DNA of 64,000 nt from Plectosphaerella cucumerina. Its lineage: Eukaryota > Ascomycota > Sordariomycetes > Glomerellales > Plectosphaerellaceae. The notes beneath the pieces were generated by a model. The model did no database searches and was not told the origin of the DNA. It worked only from the letters and a program-made list of their open reading frames with translations. Below are positions 12,240 through 23,289 of the stretch, piece after piece. The translations under genes and the position numbers were made by a program. The DNA is taken from positions 4,402,001-4,466,000 of the forward strand of contig JAGPXD010000003.1 of NCBI GenBank assembly GCA_020746995.1. The letters run 5' to 3'. The first letter of the stretch is position 1; each line of letters begins with the position of its first letter.

Positions 12240-13098
12240 CGTGTCAAGAGAGCGTGTGTTGAGCAGGCAGGTGTTTTGTGAGGTGATGGAGGATCGGGGT
12301 CGGGCTGGCACGACCGCGCGCTTGCTTCGTCGAATGCCGATTAGTGGGTGTCGAAACGTTGGGTTGCGCTGGGCAGACAATTTGGCTGATCAGATGGGTT
12401 GGTGGATGTTGAAGAGCTTCAAGGTTGTTGCGGCTCCTTTGTAGGCAAACAGCTTGTTAGTAGGTAGGCACCGTCAACCCAATGGCGAAACGTAGCCGTC
12501 CGTGGAGGTAGGTGCACTCTCCGCAGGCAGGGGCTAATCCTTGCTCATGCATGTATGCGAGCACCTGGCGACCCACTCCAGCCGGATGGGACCAGTATTC
12601 CTCAATACTTGCATACACCACCAGAGAAGTGCTGGGGTCTTGCTGGAGCTTGGACAATTGTAAGAGTCGCGTCTGCATTGCCTACCATCGTGGCACCTGT
12701 TTGCCTATCCAACCCAAGTTCGATTGCAATCGGATTGCGCACTACCCAATTCGCCTTGGTAATCATCTCTAGCCATCTCTGGTGCACATACGACAAATCA
12801 GCTCCCCTCACCGTGGCAGACTGCGGCAGCCGTTTCAGGCGCATCAACAGCTCCCGTTTCTCCGACCTTGCATTGGCAGCTACCCACTGGATCTCAACCT
12901 TCACGCATACTCTCACCACCCAGGCCTGTCCGACGGCTACGGCGGCGAATTCGCTGTCGGGGCTCCATCAATTTACAGTACGGGCGGCACTCATCCGTCC
13001 GTGGACCGAATTGGCGTCTCTGCCGATTGCCACGGCTTCCTGGCGCGGATCACATCACCGCGCTCCTGCTCTTACGACAAGACAGACACTTGGGCAAC
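12240..13098. other. Divergent promoter region, CLC1 / RTT103
   Basis: About 860 bp between divergent start codons. Open frames here are short and show no domains. Confidence 0.5.
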
Positions 13099-14478
13099 AT
13101 GGCGTTCAGCGATGATTCTGTTCTTGCCCGGCTGTCCTCGCTGAACGAGAGCCACGACAGCATTGCAACCGCAGCACAGTGGATCATGTTTCACAGGTTC
13201 GTTGCGACTAGACTTGTTCCAAACACCCCTGTTGACTGACGGACTACTCAGGCGCCATGCAGACAGGACCGCCCAGATTTGGCTACAGCGGCTACGGGAG
13301 TCGTCAAGCACAAAGAGATTGAGCCTTGTTTACCTGGCAAACGGTATGTTCGAGACTGCGGGGTGGTCTTTGAAACTTCTAGAGGAGAAGCTAATGACTT
13401 GGGTCTGCTTTTAGAGGTCACCCAACAATCGAAAGCGCGCAACCGACCCGACTTTGTTCTGGCGTTTGCTCCCGTCATCGCAGAAGCACTGGCTATCGCA
13501 TACAAGGGTGCCCCGGCGGACATACAAGGGAAACTCAGGCGCGTCGTGGAAGTCTGGGCAGATCGCAACATATTCGAGCCGCCCATTCAGGCAGCCATTG
13601 AATCGCGACTGCAAGGTAAGTTTTGGGCAGCCTTCAGAACCTGGGCCAGATCAAGCTAACCTGTGTCAGATGCGGACAGGAGCAAGGGAACGCCAAAAAG
13701 CGGAGGATTCGGCACAGCCGCGCATACCATCCATCCCGATCTCTCAACCTTGATACACTTGCAACAAAATGTGGCTAGGCACAATCTGCCTGTCAAGGCC
13801 GCAGTCGGCACGGCGAATCAAGACTGGGATAAGGTGCAAGACCCGTCGGTGCCGATTCCCTCGGCACCTGTCTATGCTGCCCGACTTAACGGTCTTCTCA
13901 GAAGCCTTGCGGCTGCTGAGGGCGCAGTCGCGGATTCTGTGAAGGCCCGGAGTGAGCTGCTTCGGGAGCTTCAGAGACTTGTCGAGAATGCCTCACAAGG
14001 GTTAGCCGAAGATACACAGACGCTGTCAGTGCTGTCTAAGCGCAAGGCCGAAACCGAGGACAAGAGGCGGGAGGTGGAGCACGCAATCATGCGGACTCTT
14101 CCTGGTCAAGAGGCAGCCGGAGACATTAAAGACGGCGCAAGCAACAGCCCAGCCCCAGAGCCAGAGCGACCTGAGGTCGAAGAGCTTACGCCGCCACCCG
14201 ACAATATGGTGTCAAGAAATGAAACGGATGTGCCCCGATCACCACCACCGCAGGAGACGACACTACCAGCAAGGGTTCCCGAACCGGAACAGCACGCAGC
14301 GTCCGGCATCGAGATGCTTTCCAATCTTGCCAGCCAGTATCAATCCCTGCCAGTTTCAACCAACGGCTCTAATAAGCGGCGGAGGGTGAATTCGGACGAG
14401 TTTCCCGATTTGGGTGCCGATGATGGGATCGATGCGGACGTAGCGGAAATGCTTCGCCGGGATGGAGATGCAGGCTGA
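13099..14478 (+). CDS. RTT103: Rtt103-type RNA polymerase II CTD-binding protein
   Basis: Transcription termination factor that binds the phosphorylated CTD of RNA polymerase II through a CID domain and helps recruit the Rat1 exonuclease. The model is join(13099..13196,13252..13343,13415..13615,13670..14478), 399 residues. The CID covers about residues 1-130: AFSDDSVLARLSSLNESHDS, AAQWIMFHRRHADRTAQIWL, RLSLVYLANEVTQQSKAR and FAPVIAEALAIAYKGAP. A helical segment follows (RNIFEPPIQAAIESRLQ), then a coiled-coil middle around residues 230-275. The C-terminus is Pro/Glu-rich and ends with a basic stretch (NKRRRVNSDEF). The three introns lie within or just after the CID, and each restores conserved sequence. 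Confidence 0.88.
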
Positions 14479-15140
14479 TGCCTTCTCTTTGTATAAAACA
14501 TTAGCGTTTGGGGTTCAGGGTCACGGGGTCAGCTGCAGGATAAGGAGTTTGAACCTCTTCGCCGCCGCTTGCTGTGGCACAAGAGAGTGCACATGGACTT
14601 TCTGAACAGACTCTCAGTCGAGGTTGAACATTAGACTAAATCTCAACTGTTGTCACTAGGCAATTCGCGTGGGAGGTACCCAGAACAATGGTCCCGGGCA
14701 GTTTGAGGAACTTCGAGAACCGCCATGAGGTGCAATTAAACTGACGGTACTCCTGGAATGGCCGCTCGCGGATATGATAGACAGCATGAGTGTGTGGCTT
14801 GAATCGAGGCGCACCCATGTCGGCGCGCCACTGCACGGGCTGGCAGTTCGGGTTGCGTCAACGACGTCCCTGGCCCGCCAAAAAATCCGCCGGCTCGAAC
14901 GGGGCGGCGTCGGCTCTCCGAGCTTGTCTGGTCTGGACCTATGCAATCGACGACACAACTACCTAACCAACTCAAATCCCCGACGACGTGCCTACCTACA
15001 AACGACACAAATTGTACGACTGCCATAACAAAAGCCGCAAAAGTCTCGGCTGATTCTGGCCCGCAATGCGCATCGCGGCCACAACGCCAGAACATGCAGC
15101 ATCCTTCACTATCGCTTGAACCTCAATAGCCGGCTTCGTC
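14479..15140. other. Intergenic; MDL1 upstream region
   Basis: About 660 bp holding the RTT103 3' end and the MDL1 promoter. No gene is seen. Confidence 0.5.
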
Positions 15141-17540
15141 ATGTCTGGGACAGCTCGCTCGGCTGCGCGACTCCCTCAGCGCGTCGCGGCCTCTCTCGGA
15201 ACAGCACAGATTAGCTCGTTCACGATCTCCCGCACATCTCCGGTACTGCGCTCACATCCTCTCGTTTCCCATATCCGAGGTCTACGACAGGTCACGACCA
15301 GGGCCGACTTCAAATCTCCGATCACGGTCATATGTGGCGCGCGCCCTTCAACTCCCGCAAGCTCGCCGCCAGGCATCATCCACGCCGTCCTCCTGAGGAA
15401 ATTTTCTGCCAGCGCCCCTGCGTTGCAAACCAAAAGCAAAACAGACCACGAAGTGGTGCAGAAGGAAGAGCCTTCGTCTTCCCCCGCCGAAGAGCAGAAC
15501 AATGGCCGCGAGCCCGACCAGTTGGACGACTTCCAGAAAAGCGAGAAGGCTGCGAGAGCTGCACAGATAAACCTCAGTGCCAAGCTGTCAAAGGAGGGAA
15601 AGGGCCAAAGCCAGGCCGGTTTTGGAGAAATATGGCGCCTGATCAAGATTGCGCGACCGGAGCTTAGATGGCTCTGTGTAGCCCTCGCATTCCTGGTCAT
15701 CTCGTCCAGTGTGACCATGTCCATTCCCTTCTCTGTCGGAAGAATCATGGATCTCGTCACCAAGGATCCCGCCGAGGATGCGCGCCTCTTTGGTTTCACC
15801 TTGACACAGTTCTTCGTCGGACTGGGTACCATCCTGACCATTGGCGCGTGCGCTAACTTTGGCCGCATCATTCTTCTTCGCATTGTCGGCGAGCGCGTCG
15901 TCGCACGCCTTCGGTCCCAGCTGTACAGACGAACATACGTCCAGGATGCTGAGTTCTTCGACGCGAATAGGGTTGGCGACCTCATCTCTCGCCTGAGCTC
16001 CGATACCGTCGTTGTTGGCAAGTCCATCACGCAAAACATCAGTGACGGACTTCGGGCAATGTTCAGCGGTGCTGCTGGTTTCGCCGCCATGATTTGGCTC
16101 AGCCCCCATCTCACCGGACTTCTCCTCGTTGTTCTCCCACCCGTCGCCGTCGGTGCTTTCTTCTATGGCCGTGCCATCAGAAATATCAGCAAGGGCATCC
16201 AGAAGAACCTAGGAACCTTGACCAAGATTGCCGAGGAGCGACTGGGCAACGTCAAGACTAGCCAGGCATTTGTTGGCGAGGTCCAAGAGATCAACCGCTA
16301 CAATCACCAGATTCGGAAGATCTTCGCCTTGGGACGGAAAGAGTCGACCATCGCCGCTACGTTCTTCGCATCCACAGGCTGGGCTGGCAACATGACTATC
16401 CTGGCTATGCTTGTCGTCGGCGGTAGTCTGGTGCGTGACGGATCCATGACGGTTGGTGATCTCACCTCCTTCATGATGTACACGGCGTTTGCTGGCTCCA
16501 GTCTCTTCGGCCTGTCAGCCTTCTACTCGGAGCTGATGAAGGGCGTCGGTGCCGCCAGTCGACTTTTTGAGCTGCAAGACAGGCATCCGACAATCTCCCA
16601 GACTGTCGGAAAGAGGGTCTCGTCGGCGCAGGGTCCCATCAAGTTCACCGACGTGTCGTTCGCATATCCAACGCGCCCTGCCGTCAAGATCTTCAGTGGG
16701 CTCAACTTTGAGATCCCTTCTGGAAGCAACGTCTGCATTGTCGGTCCTTCGGGCGGCGGCAAGTCCACGGTCGCCGGGCTTTTGCTGCGCTTTTACAACG
16801 TCACGTCAGGTTCCATCACCATCAACGGCGTCGATGTGTCCGAGATGAACGTGAAGAGCCTCCGCCGCCGCATTGGCATGGTGGCACAGGAGCCTGTTTT
16901 GTTCTCAGGCTCCATCGCCGACAACATCGCATACGGCAAGCCACACGCTACTCGTGCCGAAATTGTTGCGGCTGCTCGCAAGGCCAACTGCACCTTCATC
17001 AGTGACCTGCCGTCTGGCCTGGACACGCAGGTTGGAGCTCGGGGCTCGCAGCTTTCTGGCGGACAGAAACAGCGAATCGCAATCGCGAGGGCGCTTATCA
17101 AGGACCCAGATATCCTGATCCTCGATGAGGCCACCTCGGCCCTTGACGCCGAGTCGGAAACCTTGGTCAACGCTGCACTTGCGTCACTGCTCAAGGGCCG
17201 GAACACCACCATCTCCATTGCCCATCGCCTTTCGACAATTAAGCGGTCCGACCTCATCATCGTGCTGTCAAATGAGGGAAGGGTGGCTGAAGTCGGAAAC
17301 TACGCCGATTTGTCTGTCAATCCCGACAGCGCTTTCAGCAAGTTGATGGAGTTCCAGATGAGCGGCGGCGAACTGCCCGAGTCCCGCTCCCCAAGCTCTA
17401 GTCTTGGCCATATCACAGAAGCGGAAGAGATTGAGAGCGATCTCGAGAGGGACGACGACGCTGATGTCGAGCACGACAGTCCGGAACACGTTGAGCTGCG
17501 TGCAGGGCAGAAGGATGGAGAGGGGGCTTCGAAGCGATAG
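15141..17540 (+). CDS. MDL1: Mitochondrial ABC half-transporter, Mdl1 type
   Basis: Half-size ABC exporter of the mitochondrial inner membrane; yeast Mdl1 exports peptides made by matrix proteolysis. It is an intronless frame of 799 residues. The N-terminus is basic and Ser/Arg-rich (a presequence), followed by a charged linker. The six-helix membrane domain runs from about residue 170 to 470, with the family segments RIVGERVVARLRSQLYRRT and DTVVVGKSITQNISDGLR. The nucleotide-binding domain has Walker A GPSGGGKST (about 535-543), signature LSGGQKQR (about 638), Walker B ILILDEATSALD (about 657-668) and an H-loop in SIAHRLSTIK. The C-terminus is acidic and low-complexity. All ATPase motifs are intact. 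Mdl2-type or ABCB8/10-type names are alternatives within the same family. Confidence 0.92.
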   Translation: MSGTARSAARLPQRVAASLGTAQISSFTISRTSPVLRSHPLVSHIRGLRQVTTRADFKSPITVICGARPSTPASSPPGIIHAVLLRKFSASAPALQTKSKTDHEVVQKEEPSSSPAEEQNNGREPDQLDDFQKSEKAARAAQINLSAKLSKEGKGQSQAGFGEIWRLIKIARPELRWLCVALAFLVISSSVTMSIPFSVGRIMDLVTKDPAEDARLFGFTLTQFFVGLGTILTIGACANFGRIILLRIVGERVVARLRSQLYRRTYVQDAEFFDANRVGDLISRLSSDTVVVGKSITQNISDGLRAMFSGAAGFAAMIWLSPHLTGLLLVVLPPVAVGAFFYGRAIRNISKGIQKNLGTLTKIAEERLGNVKTSQAFVGEVQEINRYNHQIRKIFALGRKESTIAATFFASTGWAGNMTILAMLVVGGSLVRDGSMTVGDLTSFMMYTAFAGSSLFGLSAFYSELMKGVGAASRLFELQDRHPTISQTVGKRVSSAQGPIKFTDVSFAYPTRPAVKIFSGLNFEIPSGSNVCIVGPSGGGKSTVAGLLLRFYNVTSGSITINGVDVSEMNVKSLRRRIGMVAQEPVLFSGSIADNIAYGKPHATRAEIVAAARKANCTFISDLPSGLDTQVGARGSQLSGGQKQRIAIARALIKDPDILILDEATSALDAESETLVNAALASLLKGRNTTISIAHRLSTIKRSDLIIVLSNEGRVAEVGNYADLSVNPDSAFSKLMEFQMSGGELPESRSPSSSLGHITEAEEIESDLERDDDADVEHDSPEHVELRAGQKDGEGASKR

Positions 17541-18129
17541 ATATGGCTTGATGTCTTGTTTTGACATAGGGAAGGCCATTTGCAAAGGCCATTGGTTGCC
17601 TTTAATAATTGTACGTATACCGACTATGGACAGAGAACCTGTCGCTTTCTTCATGGTTCTCTTGCAACGGAAAACTCCACTCGATCACAGCACAGGGGTT
17701 TCCTGCACGGAGTGGTGGCCTTCCGAACTGGCTTGATAACCGGCTCACCTAGGAAGGCTGGTTGATAGAAAATAATGCCCAGCGCAGTGTAATTGTCTGG
17801 TTGCAGGCCTTTGTGAGCAGGATTATCATCGTAGGCTTGTCGCTGGGCAACGAAGATCCAGCTTTCTCCAGACATGGATCCAGCACCACCTACAACGTGC
17901 TCGATGCACGGCATTTCACGGACAAACTCACGACACGCACTGCGATGTGCACAGTTTCCTTTCGCATCGACTCTAAGACTCCCCAATTGGAAGTCCACCC
18001 AAATGTCATAGTTGGTACAAGGTGGCAGTAATACGCCTAGGACCTGAGGCGCCTGGGTGTCTCTTCCGAGTGTATTCCGACGCGTCTCCACGCTCCGTCT
18101 CCCAGCGTTTGAGCCCGACTGCCACTGAC
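17541..18129. other. Intergenic between convergent MDL1 and NDUFS5
   Basis: About 590 bp between two 3' ends. The minus strand has an open frame of about 146 codons (17651..18091) without an upstream ATG; it is discussed as a finding. Nothing else is seen. Confidence 0.45.
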
Positions 18130-18593
18130 TTATGCCCCAGCCACCGCCTTCGTGTCCTCGTCGCCCGTCAGAGTGCCCAGACCCCTGATGTTGCTAGCAC
18201 TTGGCGCGCTGTCTCGTGCACTGGCGCTGACAGCCTGTCTGTAGGCAGCTTGGAGTGCCCTCGTTCTCGCAGCCTGTGACGCAAGGAAGTGTCAGCGCGT
18301 TGCTTCGTATGGGTGGGCAGTGTTGCGCAATGTGGATGGGCAATGCCGGGAACTACAGACCTCCTTCTTGTGGTGCAGACATTCGTAGTAGTCCTCGAGC
18401 GCCGGGCCGCACTTTGCCTTGCCCTTTCCGTCATCCTCGGCACTGTTCACGGCGTAGCAGCCGAGCAGCTCTTGCCAGAAGGGAAAGCATCGTCCCGGGC
18501 CTAGTACCAGCAAAGGTCCCGTCAGCACACTCCTAGGGCTCCAGAGGGTTGGATCTTGCACGAACCTCCATTTGCGCCGTATCCGGAAGCCAT
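18130..18593 (-). CDS. NDUFS5: NADH dehydrogenase (complex I) subunit NDUFS5, 15 kDa type
   Basis: Accessory subunit of respiratory complex I on the intermembrane-space side. The model is complement(join(18130..18273,18361..18500,18566..18593)), 103 residues. It carries a twin CX9C (CHCH) motif: Cys14/Cys24 around FPFWQELLG and Cys40/Cys50 around GPALEDYYE. This motif is the import signal for Mia40-dependent oxidative folding, and indeed no N-terminal presequence is visible. The 28-nt first exon (MASGYGANG) and the last exon starting AARTRALQAAYRQ fit fungal orthologues. It is divergent from SEC39 across about 390 bp. Confidence 0.88.
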
Positions 18594-18986
18594 TTCGTCA
18601 GTTCGCGAGCTCCAATGGGTGGGGTGTAGGTTGCACGCTGGTGTTCCGGTTCTTGAGGTTGGAGATGGTTGAAGACGGCCTCGGGCATCTGGTCGTGTCG
18701 TTGCGCCATTACATAATCATGTCTGGCGTATGAGGGAAAGCGCATTAATCACACCCAAAGACCCAGATCACTTATCGATAAGGACGCTGCTCAGTGAAAC
18801 TGCCAGCACTGAAAGGACACTGGAAGGGAGCTTCCGACACCTGGTCCCCCGCGTCATACCTGGAGAGCATAGATGTACAGCAGGTTGTAAAGCCTCGGGC
18901 CTCCAGCCGATGCTCCATCACCCCCAACGGTGTCTACCAAACCACTAACAACACCACGCTCGCATTATGAGATTCACAGACACACC
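18594..18986. other. Divergent promoter region, NDUFS5 / SEC39
   Basis: About 390 bp between divergent starts. A CCAAT at 18612 lies close to the NDUFS5 start. Nothing else is seen. Confidence 0.45.
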
Positions 18987-21942
18987 ATGACCTTCGTCCT
19001 TTCTCCACAGAAGGTTATTCTCCTTGCGGTTCAACTCGCGGCGAACTCCGACATAGACGACTTGGCCTGTTTGACGTCTCAACATCCGAAAGTCCTCCAC
19101 AAAGACCTGGTCCTTCGCATCCTCCTGACATATCTTCCCGAGACAACACCTTCTTCAGAGTACACCTCGTTCCTCCAGGAGCTTGCTTCCGGGGAACTGG
19201 TCCCTCGACAATATGATGGTACTCACGTATCTGACCTGGGTGACATATCCGACGATGAGGCCGCGAGAAGAGTCCGAAAGCTACACCTACTTCAGTTAGC
19301 CATCCCCGACGCACGAACCGACGGGGAGGATGACTCGATCACAATATTCCTCTTCCGCAGAGCATACCGAGTGGATGAGGAAGCTGGCATGCTCACGCAG
19401 CTCCCTTCTCTCCTTACACCATTCCTCGCGCACGCACCCGACATTCGCACCTGGATGCTCTCAAGCCTCCTGCCTCTACTTCGCCGTAATTACGAGTACT
19501 ATGCCAACAACAGCATCCCCTACACGCTGGCGGAGTTCCAGAGGTTACCCGACGCTGTTGCGGTGACGGCACTGCTGTCACAAACGGGCGCCGACGCGGA
19601 TTACACCAACGTTGGTCGCGATCTCCGTGGGCTCGTTGGACCGTGGCTACACAACGACGCGAGATGGCTACCCGCGGCTGGCGCAGACGAATCCTTCCGT
19701 CACGTCGTTCCGGCAGATGCGGCGGATGACAGCGTCATCTGCCCTGGCTGGGAAAGGATGCTAGACTGGTTGCTGGCGCATGCTTCACAGTCGTGGAACG
19801 TCTCCCTGGCGGCCGTGAAACAATGGGACGGCCCGGAGGATGTCGACCTGGGCGATGCAGACAGCTGGCTTCGCGAGGAACAGCTGCGCTATCTGGAGAG
19901 ACGGTACGCCCGAGCGGTCTTGGGCTGCGCTTACCTCATTCCGGATACGTCGTCTGAGGCATTCGAGGCTGCATACCAAATGGTCAACAAGACAATGGAC
20001 CTTCTCGGAGAGGACGACCTCGTCTCGCTCCAGACTGCGGTCGAAAACTTGCCCTCAGTCCCGGTCCTCGACCCGAAGCTGCTGTCAAACTCCAAGAATA
20101 CAACCTGGATGCGCGACGGCCTCCTCAACGAGTCGAACCCCTTGACCGCACCATCATCACAGACTACACATCTCCTCCAGGGTCTCATACTAAGCGCTTT
20201 TCTGCTCTCTCGGAGAGGAATTGCCTGCACGGTGAAACGCGCAGGAGACCTTCTCTTTGTCCAAGATGAGCGAGAACAGAGATCTCAAGCCGCACAGCTC
20301 ATCCATGAACTCGCCTCAAGTACATCTCACAAGGATGACGAATCGTGGGTGAAGGCGAGGAAAGAGATTCTCTGGCTGCGGGATTGGGGCGCAGCGTCCG
20401 ACGAAGCGCAGCACGGCGCTGGAATATTTGGTCGTCTGAGCAAGGAATTCCTGGAGGCCGAGATACTGAAAGCTCTGCTACCTAACGGCAGTGAGTGGTT
20501 CCTGAAGTCGCTCGAAATCGTGCCTTGTCTGACATTACTGGCTAGACTTTTCCCTCGCCAGGGCACTCTACGAGGATGGAGACGCACATCTGCCGCCCCT
20601 GACCCTCCAGGCCACCATCGTCGCAGCTGCCCTCAACGCATATGACAACGCCTCCAACCCCAATCGCACACGAGGGGGTCTCAAAAAGTGTGATGAAATG
20701 TCCGTACCCCCAAGATCTGATCAGGCGCTGGTATACAGGTTCTGACACAGCATTAACAGCATCAACGCATTCCCAAGTACTGTCAACAGGTCAACACCAT
20801 CACGACAACGGATAGAAGCACTTCTCAACGCCACACATGCCTTGAGTGAGTACAGACTTGTCCTCAAACAAGGGGAGCCATTCAGCCCTGTCGTCCTGAG
20901 GGTTCACAAGGATCCCATCGCCATCATTGGAAAGGTTCTTGAGCAAAACCCAAGAAGCTACACCCGCATACAAGACCTGCAGGAAGTCGGATCGAACATG
21001 GTCAAGTCCGGTCTGACGCTACGAGGAAGTTCGACACACAATGCAGCCAGCTTCCACACACCTTTGCCGGCTCAGGAGGAAGCAGACGAATTGAGCAAGG
21101 CAGACGTCCGCATCACGGCCCTCTGCATTGAAGCAGCACTTCGTGAGGACGATTTTGAGACGGCATACTCGTTCGTAGCGAACAGGCTCGGCGTTGCCCA
21201 CCCCAGTCGCCTGGAGACTCAAAACACCAAGACTGATGATGACTATGGCTGGCGAGCCGCACTTCAGGCCGGCCAGTATATTCGGAACTCACGGACAACA
21301 CGGCCAACACATCTGGGCACCGCGTCCGGGAACCCAGAAATTAGGCACCTCGAACAACGTATCGACTGTCTGTCCGCAGCTCTTCGGATTGCACCCCCGT
21401 CCCAGCTTCAAGAGATCCTGAAGACTTTCCGGCGGTGTGAAGAACAACTTGATTCCGCCCTGAAAGCAGAGGCCGAGCTGGATGCCGCTGATGACGAAGA
21501 CGTGTACATGCCTGGCGGCTTTGGAACCCCTTCAGTGGCATCTTCTCGTCCTCGCAATGTCGCCCCTGCCGGTGTTCAACCCAAAAAGCCCCAGGCCGAT
21601 GACTCTCCCATGTCTCTTTTCGATCTGTCCCGGGCCACCGCACGCGCCGCCTCCAGGAACTTCTCCGCCTTGTCGTCTCTGCATGCCTCTACGGGTGCTA
21701 AAGCAGCTCCTCAGGTTACAGCGTCCACACAGCCTGCAAGGGCGAATGCGGACGACGGCGAGGGATGGGGGGATTGGGGAGATGCTGACAACGCCTCGCA
21801 TGATCAACAACGTACCCGCAAGAGAGATCAGCTGAGAGAGGCGGCGATGGGGACACTGACCAGCGGTGTCGGCTGGCTGATTGGGGCGCAACCGCAACAA
21901 CCTCAAGACACAAATAATCACGGGACTGAGGGACGGCAGTAG
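18987..21942 (+). CDS. SEC39: Sec39-domain protein (Dsl1 tethering complex)
   Basis: Subunit of the Dsl1 complex, which tethers Golgi-derived COPI vesicles at the ER. The model is join(18987..20490,20546..20699,20760..21942), 946 residues. The ATG at 18987 gives MTFVLSPQKVILLAVQLAAN. The Sec39 alpha-solenoid spans most of the protein, with landmarks LYEDGDAHLPPLTLQA, LNAYDNASNPNRTRGGLKKC, RIEALLNATHALSEYRLVLK and AALREDDFETAYSFV. The two introns restore NGNFSLARALYEDG and DEIINAFPSTVN. The C-terminus (about 830-946) is low-complexity with a Trp/Gly/Asp patch (EGWGDWGDADN). There are no catalytic motifs, as expected for a tether. Confidence 0.9.
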
Positions 21943-23289
21943 GATCGGTAGTAACGACCAGACGAATGGCGTGGTTGATGATGATCGACGAGTAACACGT
22001 AGGCAGGCAGTGGGTATTCCTGTTGTTTGTTTTGTAGACAATTCACCACTCCATGCATGCCAATGCGGGGGGTCTTGCATCTAACGCCAGAGCATATGGG
22101 AGGGCTCAGGAGTTCTGAAGGGAGAACATGAAGACCAGGTCTCGAGACATAGCGTACGACCTGCACTATTTCTAGAGGGTTCAAGTCTATTGAGCATTCT
22201 ATTGACCATCGAGGCATGACCCTTGACGTGATAAAAATATGCGAAATCCGGGGATGACCAGAGGACGCCGAGTTATACCTGGGAGTGTCAGGAGTGCAAT
22301 GTCGTGAGGCACTGTAGTTCTTCCTCAACCGCCTGGCAAGTAGTTCAGACGTAAGTTGTCGGTGTTGGTCGGAAACCAGAAACTCTCGCCAAAAGCGGCA
22401 TGGGGAACAGACCTAAGCAAGTATCAGTGCGTTGGGGAGGGGACAGCTCGCAGACTTTCCTGATCAGAGCCACGCGTGCCCGGAAATGGGTGTTTCTGGT
22501 ACACATGGCCTGCGAGAACAAGTGTGAAATTACAAAGTCGGCTGTCGTGTGCGTGGCGGTCAGACGCTGGAGTTACAGGCGAAGCCGAGAGGCAGACATG
22601 GCGTGGGCGCTGCGGGTTTGTGGCGCAAGTTCCGTTTATCATCGCATCAAGCTGTATAAGTGCATGCCGGAAATGTGAGGCGCAACAATCGAGATGGGCG
22701 AGACGAGTGAAAGGTTACTGGTACAGTTGTACACTGCGAAAAGTGTGATATCGAGCCGTTGACGGGTTGCAATACTGAAGCAAAAGGGAAAGCTGATGCG
22801 TGATCCACAAGGAAAGTGTGAATATATCCGTCACTCCGATTTTATCGACCATTTCTGTCGCGACGCCTTGCCGTTGCCGAGCTGATTCTGTTTGCCAAAC
22901 TACCAAATTTCCTCGCCCAGAGCGTCGAGGCTCCAGGCAGGATAGACGCCTGAGCTGGAAGGAAGGATCCGGGACTACCGCCGTCTGTCGAACTTCGTAG
23001 TGAGAAGTGGCTCCGCATGTTGTAGAGGATCTGACGCCGGCAAGAGACCGCAGATCCGAAGATCCTCAATTTTGATTCCGCCCTGAATCGCATAATACAA
23101 GAACTCCAAGAACGCAAGACCGTGGAAGACCGCCGCAATTTGCTCGTGCCGCAGCTGCTGTCGACGAACAAGATCAGGCGCAACTGCGTGGAATGTGCTT
23201 CTCGAAACACCCTGTGTCAGAGAAGCCGAAGCTGAGATTAGCGGAATCCTAGACCTGTCAGCTGCCCATCGCTGTTGAGGGCTCAACTA
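21943..23289. other. Intergenic between convergent SEC39 and Tra2-like gene
   Basis: About 1.35 kb between two 3' ends, long for convergent genes here. The open frames are short and without recognisable domains. I see no repeat or RNA gene. A long 3' UTR or a non-coding transcript is possible. Confidence 0.4.

Noticed and set aside
15176..16114. Antisense open frame of 312 codons opposite MDL1
   Set aside because: Composition mirrors the sense ABC transporter; no start context or motif.
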